DNA from: Candidatus Solincola jinzensis
Lineage (GTDB): Bacteria > Actinomycetota > Geothermincolia > Geothermincolales > RBG-13-55-18
Reading direction: 5' to 3'
Assembly (NCBI GenBank): GCA_015711875.1
Contig: JACVJG010000093.1
Location: 1-8,460 of the forward strand
Length of the DNA: 8,460 nucleotides
Under the pieces are notes generated by a model that was not told the DNA's origin, ran no database searches, and saw nothing but the letters and a program-made list of their open reading frames with translations. A program made the translations under genes and the position numbers. Positions 5,788-8,460 of this stretch are shown piece after piece (positions within the stretch are counted from its first letter, which is position 1; each line of letters opens with the position of its first letter).

Positions 5788-6040
5788 TTTCAGAGAAGAG
5801 GGCTCTGAACAGGCATTCAGCCGGGTATTCGACGCGGTCCCTTCCGTTCCTGAACCGCCCCAGTGTCAAAACACGCCTGCTCCTGGTATGCGCGCGTTCT
5901 ATGGAACATAATGGCAACTCAGCGCGAACACTCTGTCGCGCCGGTCTTTTCTCCTCACCCGTAGCGATCTCCCCGCCGCCGATCAAAGGAGACATCTCCC
6001 ACGGCTATAAACGCCCTTACGCCGCAACGCCGACATCCAT

Positions 6041-6067
6041 TATCATATAAGAGCCGCACTTCGCGGC
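6041..6067 (+). promoter_or_regulatory. Candidate -10 region and leader hairpin of the radical SAM gene
   Basis: TATCAT (6041-6046, five of six matches to TATAAT) overlaps a TATAAG at 6046-6051 in the only AT-rich patch upstream of the gene. The -35 region is weak; the nearest candidate is TTACGC at 6017-6022, 18 nt away. A perfect 5-bp stem gccgc/gcggc with loop acttc (6053-6067) follows. It lies between this element and the ribosome binding site. Confidence 0.3.
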
Positions 6068-6090
6068 GAGGGAGGGAAACGGAGCGAGGC

Positions 6091-7548
6091 ATGCGCGTAG
6101 CCCTTATATATCCCGACTACTACCATAGCGGCTGCATAGAGGGAGAGCCCCAGGGCAGGGTCCATCTCGGCAGCGGCTATCTCTCGGCCATGCTGAAACG
6201 GGAGGGGCATGACGTGGCTTATCTCCACCTCCTCGAGCCCACCGACCGCGATCCCTTCCTGGAATGGCTGGCGGCCCAGGAAGCAGGCCTAGTGGCGTTC
6301 TCCTCCACCAGCCTCATGTTCCCCAAAGTGCGCCGCATGGCGCGCTGGGCCAAGGAGGAGACCGGGCTCCCCGTTATCGTGGGGGGCGTGCATCCGACCC
6401 TGGACCCGCTGGGGACGCTGGAAGAGGAAAGCATCGATTTCATCTGCGTGGGCGAGGGCGAGGCGACCCTGGTGGAGCTGGCGGAGGCGCTGGAAGGGCG
6501 CGGGGAAGTGGAAACGGTCCCCAGCCTTATGGGACGCTGGCGCGGAAGGGATTTCGCGGCTCCGGTCCGCCCCCCGCTGGAAGACCTTGACAGCTTACCC
6601 TTTCCTGACCGCAGCATCTTCGACATGTCGCGCATGGCGCCGGACCAGCGGGAGCGTATCACGGTCATGGCTTCGCGCGGATGCCCCTACCGCTGTCGCT
6701 ACTGCTCCAACCACGCCCAGAGGAGCGTTTACCCCGACGGAAGCCGCTACGTGCGCTTCCGCAGCGTGGACAACGTGCTGAGCGAGATCGAGGAGCTGGC
6801 CGCCGAGGCCGAGGGTATTGACCACGTGCGCTTCGACGACGATATCCTCACCCTTCGCCCTGCCTGGTTCCAGGAGTTCGTGCGCGAGTACCCGCGCCGC
6901 GTGAGCCTCCCCTTTATCTGCAACTCCCGCGTGGACCTCCTCGACGAGGAGAAGATCGCCGCCCTCAAGGAGGCCGGCTGCAAGACCATATGCATGGGCA
7001 TCGAGAGCGGCAACCCCTGGTTGAGGAGGAACGTCCTGGGGCGCAGGATGAGCGACGAGCGCATCCTGGACGCCTTCCGCCTCTGCCGAAAGTACGGCAT
7101 CGGCACCGTCTCCCTCAACATGATGGGCTTTCCCCAGGAGGACTTCTCCATGGTCCTGGACACCGTGAAACTCAACGGGCGGGCCCAGCCCGGCATAACC
7201 CAGATAACCGTCTTCTATCCCTTCCCGGGCACCGAGCTCTACCGTGACTGCAGGGAGAAGGGGTTGTTCGTGGACGAGAACACCGACACCCTCTTCACCC
7301 GCCGCTCCGCCCTTAAGCTGGACGGCATCAGGGAGGAACAGATGGAGCTGGTGAGCGAGTACTTCACCGCCCTCGCCTGGCTTTACCACGGCATCTTCAC
7401 CCTCCCAGACGCCCTCGCCCGACCCCTGGAGCGCCTGGCGGACCTGGCCCTTTCCAGCCGGCTTATCCCCCATGCCTGGAAGAAAAAGGCCTGCGATCGC
7501 CTGCTGGCCCGCCTGCCTTGGGAGTGGTACATGACCACCAAATACTGA
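6091..7548 (+). CDS. B12-binding-domain-type radical SAM protein
   Basis: A 485-residue protein with the architecture of cobalamin-type radical SAM enzymes. Residues 1-135 form a Rossmann-like B12-binding domain: RVALIYPDYY at the start, GSGYLSAMLKREGHDV (28-42), FSSTSLMFP (70-78), VIVGGVHPTLDP (95-106) and ICVGEGE (118-124). No DxHxxG motif for a histidine ligand to cobalamin is present, which is common in this class. The radical SAM domain starts with SRGCPYRCRYCSNH (195-208); Cys198, Cys202 and Cys205 bind the [4Fe-4S] cluster that cleaves S-adenosylmethionine. Downstream signatures include FDDDILTL (248-255), GIESGNPW (303-310) and MMGFPQED (344-351). The C-terminal region (about 410-485) is helical. 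Such proteins methylate unactivated carbons or build cofactors, lipids and natural products; the substrate cannot be told here. The ATG at 6091 has GGAG 6 nt upstream. It is transcribed alone, divergently from the genes on its left. Confidence 0.9.
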   Translation: MRVALIYPDYYHSGCIEGEPQGRVHLGSGYLSAMLKREGHDVAYLHLLEPTDRDPFLEWLAAQEAGLVAFSSTSLMFPKVRRMARWAKEETGLPVIVGGVHPTLDPLGTLEEESIDFICVGEGEATLVELAEALEGRGEVETVPSLMGRWRGRDFAAPVRPPLEDLDSLPFPDRSIFDMSRMAPDQRERITVMASRGCPYRCRYCSNHAQRSVYPDGSRYVRFRSVDNVLSEIEELAAEAEGIDHVRFDDDILTLRPAWFQEFVREYPRRVSLPFICNSRVDLLDEEKIAALKEAGCKTICMGIESGNPWLRRNVLGRRMSDERILDAFRLCRKYGIGTVSLNMMGFPQEDFSMVLDTVKLNGRAQPGITQITVFYPFPGTELYRDCREKGLFVDENTDTLFTRRSALKLDGIREEQMELVSEYFTALAWLYHGIFTLPDALARPLERLADLALSSRLIPHAWKKKACDRLLARLPWEWYMTTKY

Positions 7549-7709
7549 GCGCATACAGACGTTCTGCCGGAAGACAATGCTTTGCAGAATAAGGGCGCCG
7601 TTGAACCGCCGATCACTGAGCACGCGTTCATTCCCCGCGAACAGCCTCTTAGGAATGGAGGAGATCGCCGGCAGGGCAAAACGCCCAGCTCGCCTTCGTT
7701 GAAAGGCGA
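7549..7709. other. Intergenic stretch before the shared terminator
   Basis: No gene is seen between the radical SAM stop codon and the terminator. Small inverted repeats are present: cattcc/ggaatg (7629-7657), gggc/gccc (7674-7686) and cgcctt/aaggcg (7691-7708). The last two sit next to the main terminator and could add termination strength for tRNA transcripts coming from the right. Confidence 0.4.
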
Positions 7710-7734
7710 AAGCCGGGCGCTATGCCCGGCTTTT
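7710..7734. terminator. Bidirectional intrinsic terminator between radical SAM gene and tRNA-fMet
   Basis: A perfect stem gccgggc (7712-7718) / gcccggc (7724-7730) with a 5-nt loop is flanked by A on the left and TTTT on the right, giving at least 9 base pairs when the A-T pairs are included. On the plus strand it ends in TTTT and would stop radical SAM transcription about 165 nt after the stop codon. On the minus strand it ends in TTT, starts 5 nt beyond the tRNA CCA end, and would stop the tRNA transcript. Confidence 0.8.
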
Positions 7735-7738
7735 CAGC

Positions 7739-7815
<77 letters not shown>

Positions 7816-7839
7816 CCGATTTTCAAGCTTCTATCCATA

Positions 7840-7868
7840 TATTTAACAGCATGGAGGATAATTGTAAA
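7840..7868 (-). promoter_or_regulatory. Promoter of tRNA-fMet
   Basis: On the minus strand TTTACA (7863-7868, five of six matches to the -35 consensus) is followed after 17 nt by TAAATA (7840-7845), or after 16 nt by TTAAAT, which matches four of six -10 positions. The -10 element lies 24 nt before the mature tRNA 5' end, allowing a short leader removed by RNase P. The local AT richness stands out from the surroundings. Confidence 0.55.
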
Positions 7869-8419
7869 GAAACCGGCCGGCCTCCAGCGCTCTGAGATCT
7901 ATGCTCTCTTCCACTGACCTCGAGACAGACCGAGACGGATCGGACATGTGAGAGAGCAACCATCTCTCCTGATTGTTTTGCCTTCACTCAGGAATGAGCG
8001 AGCGGTCTCTCCTCTTTTCCTTCTGAGACCTGCCTACGATAGGATTACAGCACCGACCTTCGGGAGATCGCCCCTTTCCTCTTGCCATCTTTGCTTGCTC
8101 TGTTGGGGAGACAGGGTGGTCTCTCGGTTTTTCAACCCGCAAAGCGTTCCCTGAAAAACAGCAACATCGGCCCTGGCGGTCGCGGTCGGGCCCTTCGGGA
8201 TATAAGCGCGCTGCCCGCGGCACCTCGACGACGCTCGTGAGTCCCAGACCCTTGCCCGGGCTATGACACAGGTTGACGCAAAGTGACCGAATCGCCGCAA
8301 AGGCGCATCCCGCGCAGGATATCCATAGCCTGACCGACCGGCGGTAAAACACCGACGTTGTCATCACCAGCACCAAATGCATACAATTTCAACAAACGGG
8401 TAGCGACGTGAAAACGGCA
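7869..8419. other. Gene-poor region between two tRNA genes
   Basis: No open frame here looks coding. The longest (7984-8382 minus, 7948-8154 plus) give Cys-, Ser- and Arg-rich products with no domain and overlap each other. The left part (to about 8160) is poorer in GC than the genes and is full of short inverted repeats, including gagaga/tctctc (7950-7968), ggtctc/gagacc (8004-8030) and tttttca/tgaaaaa (8128-8158). The right part, 8160-8419, shows nothing I can interpret. Confidence 0.5.
8106..8132 (+). terminator. Terminator-like hairpin with no upstream gene
   Basis: A 7-bp stem (ggGAGAC with GTCTCtc, one G-U pair, 8106-8112 and 8119-8125) and a 6-nt loop are followed by GG and then TTTTT (8128-8132). 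This has the form of an intrinsic terminator on the plus strand. No plus-strand gene lies between the radical SAM terminator and this point, so it would end either an unannotated small RNA or nothing. Confidence 0.35.
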
Positions 8420-8439
8420 GGAGCGCTTCATTTCGCTCC
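8420..8439 (-). terminator. Possible terminator of the partial tRNA at the window edge
   Basis: The inverted repeat ggagcg (8420-8425) / cgctcc (8434-8439) has an 8-nt loop. On the minus strand it begins 5 nt after the CCA end of the putative tRNA and is followed 4 nt later by TTTT. The stem is short and the T-run is displaced, so efficiency is doubtful. Confidence 0.35.
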
Positions 8440-8444
8440 AGGGC

Positions 8445-8460
8445 TGGTGGAGGGAGCGGC
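8445..8460 (-). tRNA. 3' end of a tRNA cut by the window edge (perhaps tRNA-Tyr)
   Basis: Read on the minus strand, the last 16 bases are GCCGC TCCCTCC A CCA. They fit exactly as the 3' half of a T stem, a 7-nt acceptor strand, discriminator A73 and CCA. The 5' acceptor strand would then be GGAGGGA, close to bacterial tRNA-Tyr (GGAGGGG) with A73, but identity cannot be fixed without the anticodon. A terminator-like hairpin lies just downstream, as for the tRNA-fMet gene. The match could be chance given its length. Confidence 0.45.

Larger units (their letters stand above)
5592..6090. other. 499-bp divergent intergenic region with a coding-like fragment
   Basis: This gap lies between the leftward small gene and the rightward radical SAM gene and should hold promoters for both. 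No full gene is visible. The longest open frames here (5645-5995 minus, 5627-5911 plus) give products of low-complexity character with no domain. A shorter minus-strand frame ending at 5665 looks more protein-like and is listed separately. Near the right end are an AT-rich -10-like element and a small hairpin. Confidence 0.45.

Noticed and set aside
6595..7623. 342-codon minus-strand open frame opposite the radical SAM gene
   Set aside because: It is antisense to the CxxxCxxC-containing gene, has no recognisable domain and is rich in Val, Gly, Ala and His, typical of shadow frames.
8053..8064. Twelve bases (ccgaccttcggg) shared with the tRNA-fMet anticodon/variable region
   Set aside because: It suggested a tRNA-derived fragment, but the match stops abruptly on both sides and no tRNA-like folding surrounds it, so chance is the better explanation.
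8273..8301. TTGACG -35-like element on the plus strand
   Set aside because: No -10-like sequence follows at 16-18 nt and no gene lies downstream on that strand.

Overview
The window is GC-rich bacterial DNA. The gene families (a DUF4125-like protein, an ATC-hydrolase-like protein, a pyrophosphate-type phosphofructokinase, a crotonase and a cobalamin-type radical SAM protein) and an initiator tRNA ending ...CCGCTACCA suggest an uncultivated anaerobic lineage, perhaps actinobacterial. This is inference from style, because no rRNA or ribosomal protein gene is present to place it.

Layout: from the left edge to about 5.6 kb every recognisable gene is on the minus strand. In order of coordinates these are the 5' end of a DUF4125-like gene (1-116), a small GlsB/YeaQ-type membrane protein (318-593), an ATC-hydrolase-like protein with a decayed copy of its own 3' end beside it (830-1498; copy at about 748-822), 6-phosphofructokinase (1905-2930), class II fructose-bisphosphate aldolase (3084-3938), an enoyl-CoA hydratase/isomerase family protein (4438-5241) and a 74-residue cysteine-containing protein of unknown function (5367-5591). 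A 499-bp gap holding a coding-like fragment then separates these from a divergent plus-strand B12-binding-type radical SAM gene (6091-7548). Beyond it a bidirectional terminator (7710-7734) sits between the radical SAM gene and a minus-strand initiator tRNA-fMet (7739-7815), which has its own promoter-like sequence. A gene-poor stretch of about 630 bp, rich in small inverted repeats, follows. The last 16 bases look like the 3' end of a second minus-strand tRNA cut by the window edge.

Function: the clearest unit is aldolase followed by phosphofructokinase, transcribed leftward with 153 bp between them. These are adjacent steps of glycolysis/gluconeogenesis. The kinase carries the Asp typical of pyrophosphate-dependent enzymes, so the pair could run in both directions. 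The crotonase has lost both glutamates used by true hydratases and is better described as an isomerase-like or unassigned crotonase. The other genes are single-gene units with their own ribosome binding sites and no obvious shared pathway.

I found no CRISPR array, transposase, phage gene, toxin-antitoxin pair or other defined accessory system. The points most worth a second look are the unusual phosphofructokinase active site, the decayed duplicate of the ATC-hydrolase tail, the cryptic reading frame at 5665-5787, and the GAGAC/GTCTC-rich hairpin region at 7922-8158 that ends in a terminator-like structure with no gene in front of it.
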